64,000 nucleotides of DNA, taken from positions 1 through 64,000 of the forward strand of contig JAUHYD010000017.1 in NCBI GenBank assembly GCA_030426665.1. The letters run 5' to 3'. Origin of the DNA: Bacteroidia bacterium. Lineage in GTDB: Bacteria > Bacteroidota > Bacteroidia > Chitinophagales > Chitinophagaceae. The position numbers and the translations under genes were made by a program. A model generated the notes under the pieces. That model was given only the letters and a program-made list of their open reading frames with translations, did not search any database and was not told where the DNA came from. Below, piece by piece: positions 47,281 to 55,658 of the stretch (position 1 is its first letter; each line of letters begins with the position of its first letter).

Positions 47281-47745
47281 TACAGCTTTGTGTTATTACA
47301 ATATCTTATTTTTTTAGTCTGGTCTTTTCCTGTTTTTCTACGCCGTCAATTCTTCTGTTAATTCTAAGTATTCTATCGAGACTAGCTTCTTTAAGCGGGT
47401 GCAAATGTAGGTTATAATTATCAATTTTAAATATAGTATAATATAGTAAAATATATAATGATTTCTTTAAAACAAGAATAGGTTAGTAATTCAATCATAT
47501 ACAATTAGGTCGTTGCCGGGTTTAGCTCCGGATGCTACATTTTAGAATTACACGAGCGATTGAGTCTTATGTAGGGTAACCACAATTTGCGTAATACTTA
47601 TATAGTATTTTGGGAAGGATACCTACAGGCGAGTGTTGTCCAAATGCTTTTTACCTTTGGTGGCAAACTGAACAGAGCCCTATTTTTAGGTGCCTTATTC
47701 ACACAGTAATTACTTGAAACAGTGCGATAATCGGTATTTGTCCCG
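47281..47745. other. Intergenic region between paralogous kinases
   Basis: The 465-bp gap includes a very AT-rich tract near 47430-47460 (repeated TATAGTAAAATATATAATG-like words). I find no ORF, terminator or tRNA that I can support. The two kinases are on the same strand but this gap argues against one operon. Confidence 0.4.
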
Positions 47746-49446
47746 CTAGGAAATCGCCGTTGTTGGTATAGTATTATTTTGGGACAGGTCACCTTCGGGC
47801 AACAAGACTCTAACTTGTGTTCCTTTTCCGGGTATGCTGCTGATGTTAATCGTGCCACCTAACTTATCTATTGCCGACTTTACAAGATATAACCCTATTC
47901 CGTTGCCACACAACGGGCTCTTTCCTTTGTAATAAAGGTCAAAAATGTTTTCTGTATCTGCCTCAGGAATACCGATGCCGTTGTCTGTAATCATTAGTTG
48001 AATCAGATTGCCCAACTTGCTGATATCTACATGAACTTTTGCCTGCTTATTTCTGTCTTTGAATACAAGTGCATTTTTTATCAGCTGCGCCAGTATAATT
48101 TCAAATAGCTCTGCCGATGATACAAATGGCTTGTCTTCAGCATCTAATACCAGTTCTATAGAATTGGTCAAACCCAACGCTTTTTTTCTTTTCAATACAC
48201 GGTTTACAATACATTTAGGCGACATGGCAGCCATCGTTACTTTGCTTTGTTTAATTTTCGTAACCGCCATCAGGCTATCAAGCGTGTTTTCCATTTTTAC
48301 AGCCACATCCTTACAGTAGGTCAGGTATTCTCTGGCGGTTTCGTCGTGAGTGTCGGTTAATCCGACTTTTGTCAAGCCCAGCATAGTTGTGATTGGCCCG
48401 CGCAGGTCATGAGACGAACGATAGACAAATGTGTCTAATTCTTTGCTTCTGTATGCTAATTGCGCTTCTGCCTTCTTTCGGGCATCTATATCTTTAAGTA
48501 CAAGTGCCAGATATTCTGGCGCCCCATCTTCATCTGTAATTAGCGTCAACATCTGTTCCACCCATAATAAAGTCCCGTCTTTACATACAATTTGTTTTTC
48601 TGCACAACATGCTTCTTTAAGACCATTTGCTACACTAATTATCGTTTTTATACATTGAGCCTTTTGAGAAGGATGGCACAGAGCCGATAAGTCTGCTTGT
48701 TGGAGTTCTTCACGACTGTAACCGGTTATGTCGCACATTCTTTCGTTCATCATCACCAACTTACCATTTAGGTCTACGTTCGCCATCCCTACTGACATTT
48801 GTTCGAATGCAGCGCGAAACATTATTTCGCTTTTTTTAGTGTTTTCTTCTGCTTTTTTTCTTGCTGAAATCAACCGTGCTAATGTTAGGATACCCTTTAT
48901 ATTAGGTGAGTTGATTTTGTTGACTACACTGCCTTCTATCCACTCGTAGTGGCCGTTTTTATGTAATACACGCGCTTCTGCAGTAAACAGTATACCTGGG
49001 TTTGCCAGTACCTGTTTGTTTACGGCTTCTATTTCTTTTAAATCATCGGGGTGAATCAACTGAAATAAGTTGTACTTTCTAAACTCGCCGGCGGTATAAC
49101 CCAGCAGATTGCTGATATTGGGGCCGACAAATACAACATTCCCATTGCTGTCAGATACAAGAGTTATATCGCTGGCATGCTCTATAAGTGATTGATAGAA
49201 CTGCTCGTTATGACTGCCGAGTTGGAAAGCCTCTTTTATTTGATTCGCATATTTGTTAGACAGAAAGTAGAGTAGCAACCCTGTTACACCCACAAATGAT
49301 ATGCCCTTATATGTTTGTATTTCTGTAAGCACCTCTTCGCTTTTGAAGAGAAAGTGAACAATCCGATCCGAGAAAACGATATATAGAACACCGAAAAGAA
49401 TGTAGGGTAAGACAATTTTTAATGGTGTGGTTAGTTTGTTGGTCAT
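47746..49446 (-). CDS. PAS sensor histidine kinase (two PAS domains)
   Basis: The 566-residue protein repeats the layout of 45946-47280: two TM helices at the N-terminus, a first PAS (about 80-200, VFVGPNISNLLGYTAGEF), then a second PAS (about 205-320, MFRAAFEQMSVGMANVDLNGKLVMMNERM) absent from the paralogue, and the kinase core with His346 in SSHDLRGPITTMLGL. N, G1 and G2 boxes are intact. It probably arose by duplication with loss or gain of one PAS. Stimulus and partner are unknown. Confidence 0.9.
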   Translation of the reverse strand: MTNKLTTPLKIVLPYILFGVLYIVFSDRIVHFLFKSEEVLTEIQTYKGISFVGVTGLLLYFLSNKYANQIKEAFQLGSHNEQFYQSLIEHASDITLVSDSNGNVVFVGPNISNLLGYTAGEFRKYNLFQLIHPDDLKEIEAVNKQVLANPGILFTAEARVLHKNGHYEWIEGSVVNKINSPNIKGILTLARLISARKKAEENTKKSEIMFRAAFEQMSVGMANVDLNGKLVMMNERMCDITGYSREELQQADLSALCHPSQKAQCIKTIISVANGLKEACCAEKQIVCKDGTLLWVEQMLTLITDEDGAPEYLALVLKDIDARKKAEAQLAYRSKELDTFVYRSSHDLRGPITTMLGLTKVGLTDTHDETAREYLTYCKDVAVKMENTLDSLMAVTKIKQSKVTMAAMSPKCIVNRVLKRKKALGLTNSIELVLDAEDKPFVSSAELFEIILAQLIKNALVFKDRNKQAKVHVDISKLGNLIQLMITDNGIGIPEADTENIFDLYYKGKSPLCGNGIGLYLVKSAIDKLGGTINISSIPGKGTQVRVLLPEGDLSQNNTIPTTAIS

Positions 49447-49754
49447 AGGTGCTTATTTTGTTGGTTGTTTGTTGAAGATGTAAAATTTGTAAATGTTTTT
49501 ATGATTATATATGACCCCCATCATGCCATATTGCTTTCTTTCCTGATTCTGGTCAGTTTTAATGTGTTTTAGTTGTATGTGTTGAGTTTTTTATGCCTTT
49601 GGGTTAAATCGCAAATCCCATAGAATGAGTTGAATTCATAAAAAAGAGGTAGCCGTAGGGCAATGCTGGAAAGTAATACACCAAATTTTCAGGAATGTTC
49701 CCAAAGCTTAATACCTTTATTTGCGTCTTATATACAGAAGTGAATGTTTGAATT
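49447..49754. other. Intergenic region upstream of both a kinase and a TTG-started gene
   Basis: The 308-bp divergent gap has no supported gene. TACCTTTA (one mismatch to the -7 consensus) lies about 40 bases before the TTG start on plus. No palindromic operator stands out. Confidence 0.35.
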
Positions 49755-50507
49755 TTGAAACAACCGAAACATATACAAATCTCAGTCCCTAAGCCCTGCC
49801 ATGAACGGTGGGAAGAAATGACGCCTACGGAACAGGGGCGGCACTGTGCGCGTTGCCGGAAGACGGTTGTTGATTTCACTACCTGGAGCGATGCTGCGCT
49901 GTATCGATACTTTTCCGGTGAGGCAGGTAGGGTGTGTGGCAAGTTTTCTACAGCACAACTCAACCGTCCGATTCATATACCACCACAGCCACATAGCCGA
50001 TTGTATAGAATGACGATTGCGCTTGGGCTGACGCTGTTGTTTGTGCAGGGTGGGGAGGTGATGGCACAGAGCAAAGCACTGGTGGTGCAACATGAAATTC
50101 TGTCTGGGAATATCGGAAATGATAGCTTTAATGGTAAAAGTGTAGCGATAAATGGGTTGGTTTTGGATAAGTATATAAGCCCTCAGGCTAATGTATTTGT
50201 GTCTATTGTTGATGGTTCTGGTTTGATGCTTTTCGATACAGTCACTACTGTCGATGGGCAATTTCATTTTGTGGTGGATAGTCCGGGTTATTACCAATTC
50301 AGTTTTAAAATTGAGGGCTTAAATAAGTCGAAATTCAGAGGGGTTATGATGTCGGATAGTATTAACGCGCTTGAAGTTTTTATAGAGCCAGATGAATTAG
50401 GCCGCGATTTGCTAGTCAAGAGTTTTGGTTTAATATCTAAGGAACAGGATCCTCCGTGGGTAGATTACATCACAGGAGAAGTTAGAGAGCGTATAGATTC
50501 TAAGTAA
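49755..50507 (+). CDS. Conserved Bacteroidota unknown: Cys-motif N-terminus, TM, beta domain (TTG start)
   Basis: The conserved N-terminal motif IQISVPKPCHERW, MTPTEQGRHCARCRKTVVDFT begins right after a TTG at 49755, and a stop codon lies six bases upstream in frame, so TTG is the only start that keeps it. The 250 residues then show a TM helix (about 84-103) and a beta-rich region (about 120-235: INGLVLDKYISPQANVFVSIVDG and DGQFHFVVDSPGYYQFSFK) like a carboxypeptidase-regulatory fold. Cys15, 31 and 34 could bind metal in the cytoplasmic head. The family is familiar in Bacteroidota but has no known role. Confidence 0.7.
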   Translation: MKQPKHIQISVPKPCHERWEEMTPTEQGRHCARCRKTVVDFTTWSDAALYRYFSGEAGRVCGKFSTAQLNRPIHIPPQPHSRLYRMTIALGLTLLFVQGGEVMAQSKALVVQHEILSGNIGNDSFNGKSVAINGLVLDKYISPQANVFVSIVDGSGLMLFDTVTTVDGQFHFVVDSPGYYQFSFKIEGLNKSKFRGVMMSDSINALEVFIEPDELGRDLLVKSFGLISKEQDPPWVDYITGEVRERIDSK

Positions 50508-50573
50508 TCAGATTCCTGATTAATGCTTCATCGGAATGCTTTTGCTTCATCGCTTTTTTCTCTCAAAATTGGC

Positions 50574-50581
50574 TATATTTG
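50574..50581 (+). promoter_or_regulatory. -7 box TATATTTG upstream of the formate dehydrogenase gene
   Basis: An exact TAnnTTTG match lies 104 bases before the ATG at 50686. The nearest TTTG upstream is 29 bases away, farther than the usual 19-20, so this is tentative. Confidence 0.35.
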
Positions 50582-50685
50582 AAGTTGCACACTATTGTGG
50601 GGTGATTGCCCTGCAAGTGTAGTGTATTGTTCTAAAAGGACAATAGGCATCAGACTATTAACATTCAGGCACAAAACATAAGGTT

Positions 50686-53493
50686 ATGAGCAAGCAGTAT
50701 TTCGTAGAAAGTAAACCAAATTCAGGAGGTGCATCAGGTGAAGAAACACCCAAGGCTACTGCCAAGGTTGCTTTTATAGATGATCAACCATTCGAGATTC
50801 AGGAGGGAGATACGATACTGAAATTAATGCGCAGGCATTTCGGCAAGGATGCGGTGCCTACCTTGTGCGATGCGCCAAACCTTGACCCGTTCGGGTCTTG
50901 CCGTGTTTGTAGTGTAGATGTGGCTTTGAGCAAAGGTGGGCCTGCAAAGGCAATGGCATCTTGTCATACGCCTGTTATGCCCGGGTCGTATATCTATCCT
51001 GAGTCTGCAAGGGTTCAAAAACTACGTAAAAATATTGTCGAGCTCGTACTTACTGACCACCCTTTGGATTGTCTTACCTGCGAGGTAAATAACAACTGCG
51101 AATTGCAGACAGTTGCTGCCAGGGTGGGTATCAGAGATGTGCGCTATCCCGAAGGGAAAAACCACCTCGATAGAGAGAAGGACTTGAGCCATGCCTACAT
51201 GACTTCTGATTTTTCTAAGTGTATCAACTGTTTCCGATGTGTGCGTGCGTGCGATGAGGTGCAGGGGCAGTTTGTGTTGAGTATGGGCGGGCGAGGTTTT
51301 GATAGTCACATCATAAAGGGTTTAGAAACAAACTTCGAACAGTCTGACTGTGTGAGCTGTGGTGCTTGCGCACAGGCTTGCCCGACATCGGCAATTTCTG
51401 ACATATTCGAATCTAAATCAACTGCGGTAGACGAAAAGGTGCAGACGGTCTGCACGTATTGCGGGGTGGGTTGTAATCTTGAGGTTGCGGTTAAGGGTGG
51501 TACTATCAAGTCAATTCAGGCGCCTTACGAAGCCGAGGTAAATCAGGGACACACTTGTCTGAAAGGGCGTTTTGCCTTCTCTTTCTACAACCATGAAGAC
51601 AGGCTTAAAACTCCCCTTATTAAGAAGAATGGTGAATTTGTAGAAGCAACTTGGGATGAGGCATACGACTTTATAGTTGATAAGCTGAAGTCTATTAAAG
51701 AAACTTACGGGCATGATTCTATTGCCGGTATTTCTTCTTCTCGCGGTACCAACGAAGAGAATTATCTGATGCAGAAGTTCATTCGTGCCGTTATGGGTAC
51801 TAACAATATTGACTGTTGTGCGCGTGTGTGTCACTCTCCGACGGCTATAGGTATGCAGCGGTCATTTGGTACCGGTGCTGCTACCAACTCAATAAAAGAT
51901 CTGAAACATGCTGATTGCATACTGGTTATTGGTGCGAACCCGACAGACGGGCACCCGGTAACAGGTGCTAAGCTCAAGCAGTTTGCAGTTAGTGGTAAAA
52001 CGAGTATTGTTATTGACCCGCGCAGAACAGAGCTGGCTAAATATGCAACCTATCACCTGCAATTAAAGCCGGGTACGAATATGGCCTTGATGAACATGAT
52101 GCTATACTACATCATCAGCGAAGGTGCAGAAGATAAAGAGTTTGTAGCGAAGCGTACCGAAGGGTATGAAGAGTTTAAGAAAGAAATACTTGCGCAGGAT
52201 ATAGACGAGTTGGAGCGTATTTGTTGTGTAGATCGTAAGCTGGTAAGGGAAGCTGCACTGGCCTATGCAAGCGCACCTAACGCTATGGAGTTTCATGGAT
52301 TAGGTGTGACGGAACATACACAGGGTACGTTTACCATTATGTTGATTAGCAGTCTTGCTATGATTACCGGAAACATCGGACGGCAGGGAGTTGGCGTTAA
52401 TCCGTTGCGTGGTCAGAACAATGTTCAAGGCTCTGCCGATATGGGTTGCCAGCCTTATCAGGGTGCGGGCTATCTGGATGTAGCTGACCCGGTGTTCCAT
52501 AAGCGGTATGAGGAGTTTTATAATGCTAAATTGCCCAACTATCAGGGGCTTACTATTCCTGAAATGTTTGATGCGGCTATAGAAGGTAAGCTAAAGGCGA
52601 TGTGGGTGATAGGTGAGGATATGGCACAGACAGACCCGAATACGCAGCATGTTGTGAAAGCCATGAAGGCCCTGGATTTGCTTGTGGTGCAGGAGTTGTT
52701 TATGACAGAAACTGCCAAACTGGCGACGGTCATCCTACCGGCATCTTCCTTCCTCGAGAAGAGCGGTACGTTCACTAACGGGGAGCGTAGGGTGCAGCGA
52801 GTAAATGCAGTGGTGGAACCAATACAAGGCACTAAGAGTGATGGGCAGATTATGGTGGAAATCATGAACAGGATGGGCTATAAGCAACCTGAAGAGTACC
52901 ACCCAAAGTGGGTACTGGAAGAGATTTCTCAGATTGTTCCATTCTTTGCAGGCATCAAGTGGGATGAGTTGGGTAAGAACGGAAAGCAGTGGCCGGTAAA
53001 CCTGGAAGGGCAGGGAACAGACATATTACATACAGAGACGTTCAAAATAGGCAAGGGGCAGCTCATACACAATAACTATAAGAAGTCGCAGGAGCTGGTG
53101 CTTCACGAAAAGGACTATCCATACATTATCACTACAAACAGAGAGTTAGAGCATTACAATTGCGGTGCCATGACGCGTCGCACACGCAACTCAATGATTG
53201 TTACAGATGATGTATTGATGATAAATCCGGAAGATGCAGCAAAACATCTGATCAATGAAGGAGATATGGTATGTGTAGAATCTCCTCGTGGTAAGGTGGA
53301 TATCAAAGCACGAATTACGGATGAAGTAATGCCGGGTATCCTGAGCAGTACCTTCCACTTCCCTGAGATAATGCTGAACAACATTACGTCCGGTGAGATG
53401 GACACCGAGGCAAACTGTCCGGAATACAAGGTTGTGTCTTGCAGAATACGTAAGAGCAAGGGCGAATTCAAGAAGCAGAAGGTGGAGGCGTAA
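50686..53493 (+). CDS. Formate dehydrogenase alpha subunit, Cys type, with N-terminal Fe-S domains
   Basis: The 935-residue protein has a 2Fe-2S ferredoxin domain (about 25-105, LCDAPNLDPFGSCRVC), an NADH-Q G-like His/Cys [4Fe-4S] site (DHPLDCLTCEVNNNC), two ferredoxin [4Fe-4S] motifs (CINCFRCVRAC and CVSCGACAQAC), then the molybdopterin dehydrogenase with its own Cys cluster (CTYCGVGCNLEV). The active-site position is Cys382 in ARVCHSPTA, where some enzymes have selenocysteine. NPLRGQNNVQGSADMG marks the formate dehydrogenase family. It should oxidise formate to CO2 and pass electrons along the Fe-S chain. No FdhD, FdhB or NuoE/F-like partner is adjacent. It converges on mtgA with a 5-bp gap. 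Confidence 0.92.
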   Translation: MSKQYFVESKPNSGGASGEETPKATAKVAFIDDQPFEIQEGDTILKLMRRHFGKDAVPTLCDAPNLDPFGSCRVCSVDVALSKGGPAKAMASCHTPVMPGSYIYPESARVQKLRKNIVELVLTDHPLDCLTCEVNNNCELQTVAARVGIRDVRYPEGKNHLDREKDLSHAYMTSDFSKCINCFRCVRACDEVQGQFVLSMGGRGFDSHIIKGLETNFEQSDCVSCGACAQACPTSAISDIFESKSTAVDEKVQTVCTYCGVGCNLEVAVKGGTIKSIQAPYEAEVNQGHTCLKGRFAFSFYNHEDRLKTPLIKKNGEFVEATWDEAYDFIVDKLKSIKETYGHDSIAGISSSRGTNEENYLMQKFIRAVMGTNNIDCCARVCHSPTAIGMQRSFGTGAATNSIKDLKHADCILVIGANPTDGHPVTGAKLKQFAVSGKTSIVIDPRRTELAKYATYHLQLKPGTNMALMNMMLYYIISEGAEDKEFVAKRTEGYEEFKKEILAQDIDELERICCVDRKLVREAALAYASAPNAMEFHGLGVTEHTQGTFTIMLISSLAMITGNIGRQGVGVNPLRGQNNVQGSADMGCQPYQGAGYLDVADPVFHKRYEEFYNAKLPNYQGLTIPEMFDAAIEGKLKAMWVIGEDMAQTDPNTQHVVKAMKALDLLVVQELFMTETAKLATVILPASSFLEKSGTFTNGERRVQRVNAVVEPIQGTKSDGQIMVEIMNRMGYKQPEEYHPKWVLEEISQIVPFFAGIKWDELGKNGKQWPVNLEGQGTDILHTETFKIGKGQLIHNNYKKSQELVLHEKDYPYIITTNRELEHYNCGAMTRRTRNSMIVTDDVLMINPEDAAKHLINEGDMVCVESPRGKVDIKARITDEVMPGILSSTFHFPEIMLNNITSGEMDTEANCPEYKVVSCRIRKSKGEFKKQKVEA

Positions 53494-53498
53494 ATGTG

Positions 53499-54230
53499 TT
53501 AGTGCTTTTTTACGAGCTTGGCTACATGTATGTCGCCCTGTAGGTGACTCATTTGCCTCATTATCTGAGGCGTACGCCATTGTACTCGCCGACTGACAGG
53601 CTTTACCGTGAATCTTTTCGGGTTAGGCAGGCATGCTATAATCATAGCGGCTTCACGTTGGGTTAATTTTTTTGCCGGTTTGTGAAAATATTTTTGTGCT
53701 GCCGCTTCTATACCAAATACGCCCGGTCCCATTTCTATTACATTGAGATACACCTCAAGTATCCGTTGTTTTCCCCATGTCCATTCTATCATTTGCGTGA
53801 AATAGAACTCCGGAACCTTTCGCACATAACGCCCCCAGCCATTGCCCTGCCATAAAAACACGTTCTTGGCGGTTTGCTGGCTGATGGTACTTGCTCCGGC
53901 ACCTCTTTTTTTGCGCCGCCCTCTTTTTTTAGCTGTTCCGTTGATGCTTTTGTCTATCGCCTTCCAGTCAAAGCCGTTGTGAACAGGAAATAGCTGATCC
54001 TCGCTGGCGATGGCAGCAAGTTTTACGCTTGCAGGGATTTCACCCCAACGAACATAGTCTCTTTTCAATCCGTAACCCTCTGTCAGTGCCCCGATTTGGG
54101 TGATGGTAAAGGGTGGCCAAAGCCACCGACACACTATCATATATAGCGTAGAAGACAGGAATGCTATTATGATAATACGTATCAGGAGTCGTCCGAATCG
54201 TATATTTTTTTTCTTTTTTTTCTTTGTCAT
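53499..54230 (-). CDS. mtgA: Monofunctional peptidoglycan transglycosylase
   Basis: I start at 54230 (MTKKKKKKN); a longer frame to 54278 adds an unlikely tail. The 243-residue protein has a poly-Lys head, one TM helix (about 18-38) and a GT51 domain: AAIASEDQLFPVHNGFDW with the catalytic Glu, GASTISQQTAKNVFLW, EVYLNVIEMGPGVFGIEAAAQ and a PNPKRF tail. It polymerises lipid II glycan strands at the outer face of the inner membrane. The Lys run is an A-rich homopolymer tract that could slip (inference). It is convergent with the formate dehydrogenase gene. Confidence 0.93.
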   Translation of the reverse strand: MTKKKKKKNIRFGRLLIRIIIIAFLSSTLYMIVCRWLWPPFTITQIGALTEGYGLKRDYVRWGEIPASVKLAAIASEDQLFPVHNGFDWKAIDKSINGTAKKRGRRKKRGAGASTISQQTAKNVFLWQGNGWGRYVRKVPEFYFTQMIEWTWGKQRILEVYLNVIEMGPGVFGIEAAAQKYFHKPAKKLTQREAAMIIACLPNPKRFTVKPVSRRVQWRTPQIMRQMSHLQGDIHVAKLVKKH

Positions 54231-54286
54231 GCGATTACCGGCACTACTTAGCACAATATTATGCGAAAATACCCTCATTTTCAGAC

Positions 54287-54317
54287 TTGCACATTACCGA
54301 CCAAAAGTTTACATTTG
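54287..54317 (+). promoter_or_regulatory. Full Bacteroidota promoter: TTG-N20-TACATTTG
   Basis: TTG at 54287-54289, a 20-base spacer and TACATTTG at 54310-54317 match the -33/-7 layout well. It is 22 bases before the ATG of the His-rich protein gene and could also drive hldD. Confidence 0.65.
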
Positions 54318-54338
54318 CTGTGCTATAAAATATAAATC

Positions 54339-54665
54339 ATGAGCCACGATACAAATCACGGACATACTCAGGAAAATACAACAATTATATCTTTCAAAAA
54401 CTCTTTTTGGCTGGTAGTCGTATTGGTAGGGTTATTTATTGCTGCCATCAACTTTATTCAGGTTGAAAGCGCTGGTGGCGAAGAAGGACATGGCGGTCAT
54501 GAAGCGGCAACACATGAAGCACATGGTGGAGCTGAACATGGTGCTGCTGCACACGGCCACGCAGAACCCGGAAGTGCTGTTAAACACGCAGATGCTAATG
54601 AAGCTGCGCCCGAACAAGCTCATGAAGAGCATGCACCTGCGGCAGAGCATGAGGCGGCTCACTAA
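54339..54665 (+). CDS. His-rich single-TM protein
   Basis: The 108-residue protein has a polar N-terminus with three His in its first nine residues, one TM helix (about 24-42) and a tail of about 65 residues made almost only of Ala, Glu, His and Gly, with 12 His. The tail should lie in the periplasm if the N-terminus is inside. A His/Glu-rich tail can bind Zn, Cu or Ni, but it may also be a flexible spacer. It is 11 bp upstream of hldD on the same strand behind one good promoter, so the two are probably cotranscribed. Confidence 0.75.
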   Translation: MSHDTNHGHTQENTTIISFKNSFWLVVVLVGLFIAAINFIQVESAGGEEGHGGHEAATHEAHGGAEHGAAAHGHAEPGSAVKHADANEAAPEQAHEEHAPAAEHEAAH

Positions 54666-54676
54666 TTCCACTTTTA

Positions 54677-55657
54677 ATGCAGAATAATGATGCAATAGTA
54701 GTGACCGGTGCTGCCGGTTTCATAGGCAGTTATTTGGTTGGCTATCTCAATAGTCTGGGCTTTACTAAAATTATTCTTGTTGACGATTTCTCTCGCGCCG
54801 ACAAGCAAAACAATCTCTCAGATAAAAAATATCTGGTAAGCGTAAACCGGGATACTTTCTTTGAATTTGCAGCTGACAATCAATACGATATCCGTTATGT
54901 GTTCCACTTGGGCGCCAGAACTGATACTACTGAGATGGACTATGCTGTCCACAAGCGGCTAAATCTTGACTATTCAAAAAAAATATGGGAATTCTGTTGT
55001 GAGTACAATATTCCCCTTGTTTATGCTTCGTCAGCGGCTACCTACGGAAACGGTGAGTTAGGGTATAATGATGACCACGGTATTGTAAGTAAGCTGAAGC
55101 CGTTAAATCCTTACGGTGTATCTAAGAATGAATTTGATATCTGGGCATTGCAACAGGAAAAGCAACCACCGTTCTGGGCTGGTTTAAAGTTCTTTAATGT
55201 TTTCGGTCCTAATGAATATCACAAAGGGCGAATGGCATCAGTAATTCTTCATGCGTTCAAAAGTATCAACGAGTCAGGTACTGTGAAGTTGTTTCGTTCT
55301 CACCATCCCGATTATAAAGATGGGGAGCAGATTCGTGACTTCATATATGTAAAGGATGTTGTTAATATTTGTGTTTGGTTGATGCAGCAAAAGCCTGCTT
55401 CAGGATTGTATAATACAGGCACAGGACATGCGCGTACCTTTAACGATTTAGTTCGGGCGATTTTTACTGCGCTGGACGTACCTGAGTCAATAACTTACAT
55501 AGACACGCCAATTGACATTCGGGATAAATATCAGTATTTCACAGAAGCCAATATGGATAAGCTGAAAAATGCCGGATATGCACAGCCGTTTTATTCTTTG
55601 GAAGACGGGGTAAAAGAATATGTTACAGATTTTCTCGCGACCGGGAAATACTTCTAA
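54677..55657 (+). CDS. hldD: ADP-L-glycero-D-manno-heptose 6-epimerase
   Basis: The 326-residue protein is an extended SDR with TGAAGFIGSYLVGYLN, LVDDFSRADKQNNL, HLGARTDTTEMDY, YASSAATYGNGELGYNDDH and NPYGVSKNEFDIW (Tyr and Lys of the active site), then FFNVFGPNEYHKGRMASV typical of HldD/RfaD. It makes the heptose donor for the lipopolysaccharide inner core. It lies 11 bp after the His-rich protein gene. The other heptose genes are not in the window. The stop is 1 bp from that of the convergent GAF kinase gene. Confidence 0.93.
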   Translation: MQNNDAIVVTGAAGFIGSYLVGYLNSLGFTKIILVDDFSRADKQNNLSDKKYLVSVNRDTFFEFAADNQYDIRYVFHLGARTDTTEMDYAVHKRLNLDYSKKIWEFCCEYNIPLVYASSAATYGNGELGYNDDHGIVSKLKPLNPYGVSKNEFDIWALQQEKQPPFWAGLKFFNVFGPNEYHKGRMASVILHAFKSINESGTVKLFRSHHPDYKDGEQIRDFIYVKDVVNICVWLMQQKPASGLYNTGTGHARTFNDLVRAIFTALDVPESITYIDTPIDIRDKYQYFTEANMDKLKNAGYAQPFYSLEDGVKEYVTDFLATGKYF

Positions 55658-55658
55658 A

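Noticed and set aside
47598-47858. 86-residue minus ORF after the two-PAS kinase
   Set aside because: It overlaps the kinase 3' end out of frame and has no recognisable features.
53499-54278. Frameshift in mtgA because of the Lys/A-run near its start
   Set aside because: The frame is intact through the run and the downstream domain is complete.
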